From an uncultured Gammaproteobacteria bacterium (GTDB taxonomy: Bacteria > Pseudomonadota > Gammaproteobacteria > Eutrophobiales > Eutrophobiaceae): DNA of 64,000 bases. Position 1 is the first letter of the stretch. Each line of letters opens with the position of its first letter. Under the pieces are notes generated by a model. That model had not been told where the DNA came from. It saw nothing but the letters and a program-made list of their open reading frames with translations, and ran no database searches. Where the stretch lies: positions 1,488,001-1,552,000 of the forward strand of contig OY282354.1 of assembly GCA_958295485.1 (NCBI GenBank), in the 5' to 3' direction. Below are positions 39,846 to 48,097 of the stretch, piece after piece. A program made the translations under genes and the position numbers.

Positions 39846-41138
39846 ATGACGCGTACAGTCACGATTACTGATAACGAAACAGGTAAACAAATTGAATGCC
39901 CCGTGCTCGAGGGCACTTACGGCGCGGCCGTCATCAGCACCAAAGCGCTCTACGATGAATTGGGCATGTTTACCTTTGATCCGGGTTACGCCACCACGGC
40001 CAGTTGCCGCAGCGCCATCACCTACCTGGACGGAGAGAAGGGGATCCTGTTGCACCGGGGTTATCCGGTAGAGCAATTGGCTGAAAAAAGTACGTTTCTG
40101 GAAGTCGTATATTTATTAATCCATGGTGAATTACCGAACAAAAAGCAGATGGATGAGTGGAGTCACTCGATCAAAATGCACGGCATGACCCATGAACACC
40201 TGTCCCGATTTTATACCGCTTACCGATATGATGCGCATCCCATGTCGATTATGGCAGGGGTAACCAGCGCCATTGCTTCTTATTACTATGATAATACGGA
40301 CATCAAAGATCCTGAAAATCGACTGTTGACCGCCAGGCGCGTCATGGGCAAGATTCCAAACGTTGCATCCAAATGCTATCGATATGCCTCCGGCTTGCCC
40401 TTTGTCTATCCTGATAATTCACTCAATTATGTCGAGAATTTCATGTATATGACTTTTTCATGGCCTTCTGAAGACTATGAACCGTCGCCGGTCGCCGTGC
40501 GCGCCCTGGATCTCCTGTTTATCCTCCATGCTGATCACGAACAGAACGCCAGTACATCGACGGTACGTCTGGCAGGCAGCTCGGAAGCCAATCCTTTCGC
40601 CTGCGTTGCAGCGGGCATTACGACCTTGTGGGGCAAATCCCACGGCGGGGCCAACGAGGCCGTGATTCGTATGCTGGAGGAAATCGGTCATCCGGGCAAC
40701 GTTAAAAAATACATTGAACGGACAAAAGATAAGGGAGACCCCTCTCGACTGATGGGTTTCGGGCATCGCGTTTACAAGAATTACGACCCCAGGGCGAAAA
40801 TCATTCGGGAGGCGTGTCATGATTTATTGGAGCAAGTAGATTTAAACCAGCCCTTGTTTGAAATAGCCATGGAACTGGAGCGAATAGCCCTGGAGGATGA
40901 TTACTTTATCGAGCGGAAGTTGTATCCGAACGTTGATTTTTATTCCGGCCTTATTTATCAAGCCCTGCGCATACCCGCCTCCATGTTCACGGTGATGTTT
41001 GCCTTGGCGAGAAGCGCCGGCTGGGTCGCCCAGTGGATGGAATTCATGGAGGATGAAGATTTTCGGATCGGTCGTCCGAGGCAGTTATATATCGGCCCGA
41101 AATCCCGTGATTATGTCCCGATAGAAGAAAGAGAATGA
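39846..41138 (+). CDS. gltA: Citrate synthase (type II)
   Basis: 430 residues, the hexameric gram-negative type. N-terminal NADH-regulatory domain, then FDPGYATTASCRSAITYLDGEKG, active-site histidines in HADHEQNASTSTVR and MGFGHRVYKNYDPRA, and the catalytic aspartate near YPNVDFYSGLIYQAL. It condenses oxaloacetate with acetyl-CoA. mdh, supplying oxaloacetate, follows after a repeat-filled gap. The stop overlaps a short repeat-made frame (ATGA). Confidence 0.98.
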   Translation: MTRTVTITDNETGKQIECPVLEGTYGAAVISTKALYDELGMFTFDPGYATTASCRSAITYLDGEKGILLHRGYPVEQLAEKSTFLEVVYLLIHGELPNKKQMDEWSHSIKMHGMTHEHLSRFYTAYRYDAHPMSIMAGVTSAIASYYYDNTDIKDPENRLLTARRVMGKIPNVASKCYRYASGLPFVYPDNSLNYVENFMYMTFSWPSEDYEPSPVAVRALDLLFILHADHEQNASTSTVRLAGSSEANPFACVAAGITTLWGKSHGGANEAVIRMLEEIGHPGNVKKYIERTKDKGDPSRLMGFGHRVYKNYDPRAKIIREACHDLLEQVDLNQPLFEIAMELERIALEDDYFIERKLYPNVDFYSGLIYQALRIPASMFTVMFALARSAGWVAQWMEFMEDEDFRIGRPRQLYIGPKSRDYVPIEERE

Positions 41139-41159
41139 TCCGCCATCATCCTGGTTCCC

Positions 41160-41280
41160 ATGGCGTCCCCCGCCATCAGGCTGCCCCCGGCCATCAGGCT
41201 GCCCCCGGCCATCAAGCTGCCCCCGGCCATCATGTCGCTCCCAGCCATCAGGTTGTCCCCAGCCGTCATGCTGCCCCCTT
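41160..41280 (+). repeat. 18-bp minisatellite between gltA and mdh
   Basis: Six to seven units of GCTGCCCCCGGCCATCAG with growing divergence at the 3' end. A frame opening at 41135 (ATGA overlap with the gltA stop) reads them as HQAAPG hexapeptides and stays open until 41413, two bases before mdh. I regard that frame as probably a by-product, since nothing but repeats supports it. The array abuts the palindromic element at 41281. Confidence 0.85.
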
Positions 41281-41331
41281 CGTCATTCTGGACCCTTCGT
41301 TTCACTCAAGGACAGGCTACGGCAAGAATCC
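41281..41331 (+). repeat. 51-bp dispersed element, copy A
   Basis: It begins CGTCATTCTGGACCCTTCGT and ends CTACGGCAAGAATCC. Its reverse complement occurs at 43068-43118 with 46 of 51 positions identical by eye. The core CGTCATTCTG...AAGAATCC is the frame of a palindromic repeat family that also appears at 42976. Confidence 0.85.
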
Positions 41332-41414
41332 AAGCCGGGATTCGGCGCGGATTGTTCGCCTGTGGTTCAAAATGCCGGGACTTGAAAGCCTTATTTTGAA
41401 CAGGAGAAAATAGC

Positions 41415-42395
41415 ATGAATCCACCTGTGCGCGTTGCCGTTACCGGCGCGGCCGGTCAAATCGGTTATGCCTTGTTATTCCGGATTGCAGCCGGAGAATT
41501 TTTAGGCAAGGAACAGCCGGTAATTTTACAACTCTTGGAAATTACACCTGCATTACCTGCGCTCGACGGCGTGGTGATGGAATTGAATGATTGCGCTTTT
41601 CCAACCTTGGCGGGCGTTGTAACAAGCGATGCCGCTGATACGGCGTTCAAGGATGCGGACTATGCCTTTTTAGTCGGCGCAAAACCACGCGGCGCCGGGA
41701 TGGAACGCGCTGACCTGTTATTGGGTAATGCCGAGATATTCAAAGTGCAGGGCAGGGCGCTGAATGATCATGCAAGTCGTGACGTCAAGGTTGTCGTGAT
41801 TGGCAACCCGGCCAATACGAATGCCTTGATCACCATAAAAAATGCGCCTGATCTTAATCCGGGCCAGGTCACGGCGATGATGCGTCTCGATCATAACCGG
41901 GCCTTGGCGAAACTTGCCGATAAAACCGGCAGCTCAATCAGTGACGTCCAAAAACTGATCGTTTGGGGAAATCATTCAACCACGCAGTACCCGGACCTGC
42001 ACCATGCCCTGGTGAATGGAAAACCGGTTATGGATATGATCGAACAAAACTGGTATGAAAACGAATACATCCCCGGAATTGCAAAACGCGGCGCGGAGAT
42101 AATTAAAGCGCGAGGCGCATCCAGCGCCGCCTCCGCGGCAAACGCTGCCCTGGACCATATGCGAGACTGGGTATCAGGCGCCCCAGGAAACGATTGGACA
42201 AGTATGGCTGTCGCCGCTGATGGCTCTTACGGCATCCCGGCAGGCATTGTTTATTCCTTCCCTGTCAGGTGCGCCAATGGTCGATATGAGATGGTTCAAG
42301 GGTTGGATATCAATGAATTCAGCCGGATAAAAATGACCGCGACGCAAAAAGAGCTGGAAGAAGAAAGAGATGCAATCAGGCATCTTTTTAACTGA
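41415..42395 (+). CDS. mdh: Malate dehydrogenase (NAD)
   Basis: 326 residues, of the cytosolic-type family found in Neisseria and many beta/gammaproteobacteria rather than the E. coli type. NAD loop [16 protein letters not shown], acidic selector after strand 2 (QLLEI), catalytic [15 protein letters not shown] and proton-relay histidine in [13 protein letters not shown]. It oxidises malate to oxaloacetate for GltA. Confidence 0.97.
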   Translation: MNPPVRVAVTGAAGQIGYALLFRIAAGEFLGKEQPVILQLLEITPALPALDGVVMELNDCAFPTLAGVVTSDAADTAFKDADYAFLVGAKPRGAGMERADLLLGNAEIFKVQGRALNDHASRDVKVVVIGNPANTNALITIKNAPDLNPGQVTAMMRLDHNRALAKLADKTGSSISDVQKLIVWGNHSTTQYPDLHHALVNGKPVMDMIEQNWYENEYIPGIAKRGAEIIKARGASSAASAANAALDHMRDWVSGAPGNDWTSMAVAADGSYGIPAGIVYSFPVRCANGRYEMVQGLDINEFSRIKMTATQKELEEERDAIRHLFN

Positions 42396-42413
42396 TGGTA
42401 TAGAATCGACAAA

Positions 42414-42905
42414 ATGCCCGGGTCAAATTCACAAATTGATGCAGATGGATTTCGTGCAAATGTTGCAATCGTCCTGTTTAACAGCGAACGCCAGCTATTC
42501 TGGGCGAAACGGGCAGGGATGGATGCCTGGCAATTTCCGCAGGGGGGCATCAGGCCAAACGAGTCGCCCCGAGCGGCCATGTTCAGGGAATTATATGAGG
42601 AAGTCGGTTTACTGCCGAGACATGTGGAAATCATTGGAATCACGCAAAGGTGGCTACAATACAGACTGCCGAAAAAATATATCAGGCGCAACGTTAAACC
42701 CGTTTGTATCGGTCAAAAACAGCGATGGTATCTGCTTAAACTGATAGGCGAAGAAAGCGACGTTAACCTGACGTCAAGCCGGCGTCCGGAATTCGATCAC
42801 TGGCGCTGGATTGACTTTTGGGAACCCGTCCAAAGCGTCGTGTTTTTTAAGAGAGAGGTCTACAAGCGTGCCTTGTCGGAGCTGGAACCGCTCCTGAAAC
42901 CCTGA
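42414..42905 (+). CDS. rppH: RNA pyrophosphohydrolase
   Basis: 163 residues. Removes pyrophosphate from mRNA 5' ends, triggering RNase E decay. Complete Nudix box from G44 to L66 (GGIRPNESPRAAMFRELYEEVGL contains the G-x5-E-x7-REL-x-EE-x-GL spacing), preceded by AWQFPQGG, and the C-terminal DHWRWIDFWEPVQSVVFFKREVY typical of RppH. It starts 18 nt after mdh. Confidence 0.96.
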   Translation: MPGSNSQIDADGFRANVAIVLFNSERQLFWAKRAGMDAWQFPQGGIRPNESPRAAMFRELYEEVGLLPRHVEIIGITQRWLQYRLPKKYIRRNVKPVCIGQKQRWYLLKLIGEESDVNLTSSRRPEFDHWRWIDFWEPVQSVVFFKREVYKRALSELEPLLKP

Positions 42906-42969
42906 CCTTCATACTTTCCTCTCCTCTGGCCGAGGGTATCGCAAAAGCCCTTACAGACTGCCTGCAAGA

Positions 42970-43125
42970 ACCCCGTCATTCTGAGGAGCGTAGCGACGAA
43001 GAATCCATGCCTTTGTTCGATACGGATTCCTCGCCTGCGGCTCAGAATGATGGAGCGCAATCATGATGGATTCTTCGCGTAGCCTGTCCTTGAGCGAAGC
43101 GAAGGGACCAGAATGACGGGGCCGA
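42970..43125. repeat. Palindromic repeat cluster between rppH and dps
   Basis: Three related segments sit in the convergent rppH/dps gap: GTCATTCTGAGGAGCGTAGC, then GACGAAGAATCC (from 42976); an inverted partner ending CTCAGAATGAT (about 43024-43050); and the 51-bp copy B at 43068-43118, reverse complement of 41281-41331. The cluster can fold into long hairpins and probably also stops transcription from both sides. Confidence 0.85.
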
Positions 43126-43194
43126 CGGGCCTTTCCAGCGGCCCTTTTGCGACACCCTTACCCCTTTCAAACTTCAAAGGGTGAAATGTGCGAG

Positions 43195-43671
43195 CTAGGC
43201 ATTGTTCTCCAGTAAACTGCGCAACATCCACGCATTTTTCTCATGAATTTGCATTCGTTGTGTCAATAAATCCGCTGAAGGCTCATCATTGGCGGCATCT
43301 ACAACAGGAAAGATACTCCTGGCTGTCTTGACCACCGCCTCCTGGCCTTGAATGAGCTGCTTTATCATCTCTTCCGCCCTGGGCACGCCTGTTTCCTCTT
43401 CAATTGAAGACAATTGACTGAATTGTTTATATGACCCCGGCGCGGCCACGCCCAATGCCCTGATACGCTCGGCAATTTCATCCACCGCCGTCGCCAACTC
43501 CGTGTAGTGTTGTTCAAACAAGACGTGCAGCGTAGTAAACATCGGGCCGGTGACGTTCCAATGGAAATTATGTGTTTTGAGGTACAACGTATAACTGTCG
43601 GCAAGCAGCCTTGCCAATCCTTCAGCTATTTGTTGCCTGTGTTCTTCAGAAATACCAATATCTATCTGCAT
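43195..43671 (-). CDS. dps: Dps/ferritin-like DNA-protection protein
   Basis: 158 residues from the ATG at 43671, which has a GGGAGGA ribosome-binding site; the frame extends to 43722 without one. Dps-type ferroxidase residues at the subunit interface are visible in TLYLKTHNFHWNVTGPMF and FEQHYTELATAVDEIAERI. Dodecamers oxidise iron with peroxide and shield DNA in stationary phase. The N-terminus lacks a long lysine-rich tail, so strong DNA binding is not obvious. Confidence 0.93.
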   Translation of the reverse strand: MQIDIGISEEHRQQIAEGLARLLADSYTLYLKTHNFHWNVTGPMFTTLHVLFEQHYTELATAVDEIAERIRALGVAAPGSYKQFSQLSSIEEETGVPRAEEMIKQLIQGQEAVVKTARSIFPVVDAANDEPSADLLTQRMQIHEKNAWMLRSLLENNA

Positions 43672-43858
43672 TTCATCCTCCCGCTTGGTAGCATGTTTGA
43701 TTTCAAGGACAGCATAGCGCAAAATCCGGCATAGTAATATTTGTATTATTCAATAAATTTAATAGAAAAAATCTATCAAATGAAAGCTACAGGTCAAGAG
43801 TTAATATTGCCAGGCAGAGGGGCGCGCGAGGATTCCAAATGTTTCGGGTTACTTGGAG

Positions 43859-44266
43859 TCAGTTCGCCCGGTTTGATTTCTCCATCATCAATAACGGCAA
43901 TAATCGACGAATAGCCCGGTTCTTCATCCGTTCAACGGCGCCGTGATAAAAATCGGGATTAACCCCGTTTTCCTCCAGGGCAGCTCTCAACTCATCCAAT
44001 ACCGAACTGCACGAGGCAACCGCATTACCCGCAATCAGACGTACATCGGGGCTGGATTCCAGCTGCTCCAGGGCATTTTTTTGCAGGCACGTCGTATAAG
44101 TTAAATTCGTTTGAGCTATCAGTTTCATATCTTCACCACCAAACGAATTTTTTAACGCTGTCTCCGCAAACGCTACACCAGCAATAAAACACAAAAGAAT
44201 TATCAACACCGCCCCGCCGCAAAATACAAGGGCCAAGTTTCGCAATACCATATTATCTGAATTCAT
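43859..44266 (-). CDS. Hypothetical exported or membrane-anchored protein
   Basis: 135 residues from ATG 44266 (the frame opens at 44314). I do not recognise it. It has a short polar start, a long hydrophobic segment (NLALVFCGGAVLIILLCFIAGVAFA) with an AFA-ET signal-peptidase-like end, then a helical soluble part with two cysteines (TYTTCLQKNALEQL, AVASCSSVLDELRAAL) that could form a disulfide, and a basic C-terminus. It is probably periplasmic or anchored. It is divergent from the next gene. Confidence 0.6.
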   Translation of the reverse strand: MNSDNMVLRNLALVFCGGAVLIILLCFIAGVAFAETALKNSFGGEDMKLIAQTNLTYTTCLQKNALEQLESSPDVRLIAGNAVASCSSVLDELRAALEENGVNPDFYHGAVERMKNRAIRRLLPLLMMEKSNRAN

Positions 44267-44435
44267 GTCTAAAAAAACTGACGGAAATATCGCCTTCGCT
44301 AATATCGTTTTCAAATCCTTCGTATAACAAATCCCGAAGACGAAGTAAACCGCCCCGGGTTTGCCGGTGGCCTATACAAAATCTGGCGTTCAAGGCCTGT
44401 TGCTTATACACTGTACCTGATGATGGAGAATGTGA

Positions 44436-44849
44436 ATGAACTTCGATGAGTTGACCGATTCAGATATAAACGAGCTTTCGACTTTTTACGAAGATCTGGA
44501 AGAGCGCATCAAGAATATGATAGCCGAGGATAAAATAATCAGGAACTATGCAGTTCCTGATTTGCCAAACAGCGAAAATTATCCGGTTGATTTTTACATT
44601 GCCTGCAACAGCGACTCACCGCTGTTTTTATTCGGCATCCCAAACAGGGACAAGGCGCGCCTGACCACAATATTTTTGCAATATTATAACCAGCGTGACA
44701 TTGTCTTTGATTCAATGCTGGTATTCCTGGATCAGAAGGAAATACCGAGAAACGATCTTGCCCGGTTATCTAACGCTGGAGGCGAAATGATTGCTTCGTT
44801 GAATGCCGATGACGATTTCAACAGAAAACTACAGAAAAAAGTCGCGTAG
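44436..44849 (+). CDS. Hypothetical acidic cytoplasmic protein
   Basis: 137 residues; not recognised with confidence. It starts MNFDELTDSDINELSTFYED, a helical acidic opening, and contains PVDFYIACNSDSPLFLFGIPNRDKA, a strand-rich segment reminiscent of the DUF1828/1829 type found in some toxin-antitoxin-associated proteins, then a helical tail. No membrane segment. It stands alone, with about 120 nt before it and 214 nt of apparently empty sequence after it. Confidence 0.6.
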   Translation: MNFDELTDSDINELSTFYEDLEERIKNMIAEDKIIRNYAVPDLPNSENYPVDFYIACNSDSPLFLFGIPNRDKARLTTIFLQYYNQRDIVFDSMLVFLDQKEIPRNDLARLSNAGGEMIASLNADDDFNRKLQKKVA

Positions 44850-45064
44850 GAAGATGATCTCGATAGAGGCGCTGGGCGGAGAAGATTGCCGCCGAGGTCG
44901 CAGGGTTGCCGGGAATTTCGCTTAATCTGCTTGCTTCCTGTCTTCCCGGACTATCCCCACAATATCACCCGTCTCAAGCTAATGAAAAATATCGTCATGC
45001 CGGCCATGGCTTGGCTGGCATACGGCTGCAAGGGCATCTTCCATGACGTCGGATTCAGGACATT

Positions 45065-46396
45065 ATGAAACAGGGCGCTGACCTCAGCCGTTTGAGCCTC
45101 TTCAACTTGGCTTGGCCGATCATTCTCTCCAACATTTCCACTCCGTTGCTTGGCCTGGTTGACACGGCTGTCATCGGGAACTTGGGGAAACCGGCGCTAA
45201 TCGGCGCGATTGCGGTAGCCGGGATGATATTCAACTTCATCTACTGGGGTTTCGGCTTTCTCCGCATGGGCACCACCGGGCTGGTGGCCCAGGCGATGGG
45301 CGCGGGTGATGACCTGGAAGTCAAGGCGTCCTGCTACCGAGCCGTGCTGGTGGGCGTTCTTATCGGCTGTCTGCTGGTTCTGTTACAAGTACCCATCGCC
45401 GGTTTGGCCTTTGCTTTGCTCCAGGGCAGCAGCGAGGTCGAACTGGCGGCGGCTACCTACTTCAAAATCAGGATTTGGGCCGCGCCGGTGAGCTTGTCCT
45501 ACCTGGCCCTGTTGGGATACCTGATCGGACGGCAAAAAAACCGGCAGGTACTGGCGCTACAGCTCTTGCTAAACGGCATGAACATCCTGCTGGATTTTGT
45601 CTTTGTCGTATGGTTGCAATGGGAGGTGGCGGGCATAGCAGCGGCCACGGTGATCTCGGAATCACTGATCTTGCTGGTCGGTCTGAGGCTCGTCAGCCTG
45701 GATATAAAGCGCCATTCCGGGTCCTTGGCTGTCCCCGCCGGCATACTGAAAGACGCCGGGGCGCTAAAACGCATGTTTGCCGTCAACCGGGACATCATGA
45801 TACGCACTCTTTGTCTGATTTTCGCCTTCGCCTGGTTTACCAACCAGGGAGCAAAGGCGGGTGACGTCATCCTGGCGGCCAACGCAATCCTCATGCAGTT
45901 CATTATCTTCTCAGCCTTTTTCCTGGACGGCTTCGCCTTGGCGGCAGAGGCGCTGGTGGGGTCGGCCATCGGCGCCGGCAACCGGGAGAGACTCTATCGC
46001 ACACTGCGCTACTCCGCCGAACTGGGTTTTGCCACCGCCTGCGCGACCAGTCTCGGCCTCTATCTCGTCGGCGCTTCCGTGGTAGACCTGTTGACCACGG
46101 CGCTACCTGTGCGCGCTACGGCCGGTGATTTCATGGTCTGGGCAATCGTTGCGCCGGTGATTGCCGCAGCTTGCTATTTGCTCGACGGCGTGTTTATAGG
46201 CGCCACCAGGACCGCGGAAATGCGTAATGCCATGTTAGTCTCGTTGGCCGTATATTTCGCCGCCTGGATGATCTTCCAGCCCTTGCTCGGCAATCACGGC
46301 CTGTGGTTGTCCCTGCACGTCTACTTCATCGCCAGGGCCGTCACCCTGGCCTGCTACCTCCCCTCCGTATTCCACGCCGCCGAAAGCGCAAAATAA
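45065..46396 (+). CDS. MATE family efflux transporter (DinF-like)
   Basis: 443 residues with about twelve membrane segments in two six-helix halves. The opening LSLFNLAWPIILSNISTPLLGLVDTAVIG is typical of the DinF branch of MATE Na+/H+-drug antiporters. The conserved VFVVWLQWEVAGIAAATVISE and FFLDGFALAAEALVGSAIGAG are visible. The substrate is unknown. The start follows CAGGACATT with no strong ribosome-binding site. It sits immediately left of the unusual six-gene operon, probably not part of it (236-nt gap). Confidence 0.9.
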   Translation: MKQGADLSRLSLFNLAWPIILSNISTPLLGLVDTAVIGNLGKPALIGAIAVAGMIFNFIYWGFGFLRMGTTGLVAQAMGAGDDLEVKASCYRAVLVGVLIGCLLVLLQVPIAGLAFALLQGSSEVELAAATYFKIRIWAAPVSLSYLALLGYLIGRQKNRQVLALQLLLNGMNILLDFVFVVWLQWEVAGIAAATVISESLILLVGLRLVSLDIKRHSGSLAVPAGILKDAGALKRMFAVNRDIMIRTLCLIFAFAWFTNQGAKAGDVILAANAILMQFIIFSAFFLDGFALAAEALVGSAIGAGNRERLYRTLRYSAELGFATACATSLGLYLVGASVVDLLTTALPVRATAGDFMVWAIVAPVIAAACYLLDGVFIGATRTAEMRNAMLVSLAVYFAAWMIFQPLLGNHGLWLSLHVYFIARAVTLACYLPSVFHAAESAK

Positions 46397-46632
46397 CCCC
46401 TGACTTCAGGAAAGCCTTGGCTGAACCCGGGCACAGGCCATGAAATGTCAATAGTCATGTGTTACACTTTGCGCTCATAAGGCCGCTGTCTCCATGTGTA
46501 TTAACTACCTGAATATAAAGATATTAATGCCAAAGAACGCGGCTTTTTCAATCCCCCGGCGAGAATGCCTGCCAGGGAATCAGTCCGTAAGATGCTGCTG
46601 TGCATAGCAAGCTGAATAAAAGGAGAGAGAAG

Positions 46633-47667
46633 ATGGCGGAAAACTACGAAATGCTGAACATTGAAACGATAGCTTTCGACACGGATAACCCGAGAATCAA
46701 AAAATCCCTGGAGAAATTCGGAAATAAAATAAATGCGGAGCGCATCCACTTCGCTTTGCGTTCCGCTACAGAGGAGTCCAATGGCGCCTCATCGTATTCC
46801 CGCCTCAAGGATTCAATTCGCGCGAACGGCGGAGTGACAGTGCCGATTACTGTCATTGTCGACGGCGAAGCAAAAACCTGCATTGACGGAAACACTCGAC
46901 TCGCAATCTATAAAGAGCTTCGCAAAGAAGGCGCAAAGGGAAATTGGTCCGAGATTAAAGCCATAGTGCTTGATGATGCAAACCAACGCGAAATCGAAGC
47001 GATTCGCGTGTCGGCGCATCTCGTTGGCGCCAGGGAATGGCCGGCCTACGAAAAAGCGCGGTATCTTCACTATTTACGCAACCAGAAGCTCATGGACTAC
47101 AACGAGATGATAGCTCTTTGTGGTGGCAACAAGAAGGATATCGAGCGCCAAATTGAAGCATACCATGACATGAACAATTATTATCGTGACGTTGTCGATG
47201 ATGCAGCGTTTCATATCGACCGATTCAGTGGCTTTGTTGAGCTTCAGAAACCCGGCATCAAGGAAGCCATTTTTACAGCCAGCCTCGACCTTAAGGATTT
47301 TGGTGAATGGATTCGTGACGGCAAGATATATCGTTTGGCTGATGTGCGCAAGTTACCTAAAGTCCTTCGCGACGACGAAGCAAAGGATACGTTTCTTGAA
47401 GGCGGCCCGCGTTCCATAGAACAAGCGATCAGGTTATGTGACCGAAAAGAGGAAGAAGCGCGGAAACAAACGTCAGGCAAAGCGACGTTGGAAGAGGCGT
47501 CGATATACCATTTGGCAAAGGTGCTTGCGCGGGGCATAAATGACTTGCCTCGTTCCGAATGGCGCGCCCTGAGGGACAGGGAACATGACGATGCTGATGA
47601 GCAAATCCGCATACTCGAAGATTTGGCTGAACAGTTGCGGGACTTGCTTGTCGATGTCTCAAAGTGA
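46633..47667 (+). CDS. ParB-like protein 1 of six-gene operon
   Basis: 344 residues from ATG 46633, with AGGAGAGAG upstream. A ParB/Srx-type fold is suggested by NIETIAFDTDNPRI (strand 1), SRLKDSIRANGG, and the nucleotide-binding box CIDGNTRLAIYKEL (about 83-97). Downstream REWPAYEKARYLHYLRNQ and an HTH-like segment (NEMIALCGGNKKDIERQI) resemble the KorB/ParB central domain. Proteins with this plan bind DNA and often CTP, or act as nucleases or nucleotide-modifying enzymes. It leads the operon; the nuclease gene starts inside its last 14 bases. It is distantly similar to the ParB-like protein at 49574. Confidence 0.75.
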   Translation: MAENYEMLNIETIAFDTDNPRIKKSLEKFGNKINAERIHFALRSATEESNGASSYSRLKDSIRANGGVTVPITVIVDGEAKTCIDGNTRLAIYKELRKEGAKGNWSEIKAIVLDDANQREIEAIRVSAHLVGAREWPAYEKARYLHYLRNQKLMDYNEMIALCGGNKKDIERQIEAYHDMNNYYRDVVDDAAFHIDRFSGFVELQKPGIKEAIFTASLDLKDFGEWIRDGKIYRLADVRKLPKVLRDDEAKDTFLEGGPRSIEQAIRLCDRKEEEARKQTSGKATLEEASIYHLAKVLARGINDLPRSEWRALRDREHDDADEQIRILEDLAEQLRDLLVDVSK

Positions 47668-48097
47668 GGAACACAAAACCCTGGTAGAGATGGTAGCCGC
47701 GGCGATTGAGAAGCGCCACCCGGGAACGGCGCTCAGCGTTGACTTGCAGCAGGCGCCGGGTGACGAGTTGCCGCCGCTTATTGGTGGTTTCAGGCCGGAC
47801 GTGTACGCCCGAAACAGTCGTACAGGACTGGTCGTTATTGCGGAAGCCAAGACGGATAACGACATTGATAACAGGCACACTTATGCTCAGATAATGTCAT
47901 TTATCAATTACCTGGAACGGCAAGAGAAGGGCAGTTTTATCCTGGCGGCAACGGGCGTGGGCGCCGACCGGGCCAAGACCCTGCTTCGGTTTGTTTGCAT
48001 GGAATTAAGTGTGAAAAGCATAATGGTAGAAGTGTTCGATTGCTGTGATTTCTGGTTGCTCGACTTGCATAGCGGTGTGAAGTGGCATTTAACCTGA
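47654..48097 (+). CDS. Small PD-(D/E)XK nuclease-like protein of six-gene operon
   Basis: 147 residues from ATG 47654, overlapping the previous gene by 14 nt. The core GGFRPDVYARNSRTGLVVIAEAKTD has D49 and E64-A65-K66, the exact spacing of a restriction-endonuclease-fold active site (PD...ExK). The N-terminal EEHKTLVEMVAAAIEKR may supply the first acidic residue, and a RHTYAQIMSFINYL helix follows. No other domain. It probably cuts DNA under control of its operon partners, such as the SNF2 translocase whose gene overlaps its 3' end. Confidence 0.75.
   Translation: MSQSEEHKTLVEMVAAAIEKRHPGTALSVDLQQAPGDELPPLIGGFRPDVYARNSRTGLVVIAEAKTDNDIDNRHTYAQIMSFINYLERQEKGSFILAATGVGADRAKTLLRFVCMELSVKSIMVEVFDCCDFWLLDLHSGVKWHLT

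Noticed and set aside
41160..41399. Second-frame repeat peptides between gltA and mdh
   Set aside because: Tandem 18-bp repeats leave several frames open at once; no conserved domain or separate ribosome-binding site supports them.
44886..45068. 60-residue gene before the MATE transporter
   Set aside because: No ribosome-binding site or recognisable motif, and it overlaps the MATE start; probably chance.
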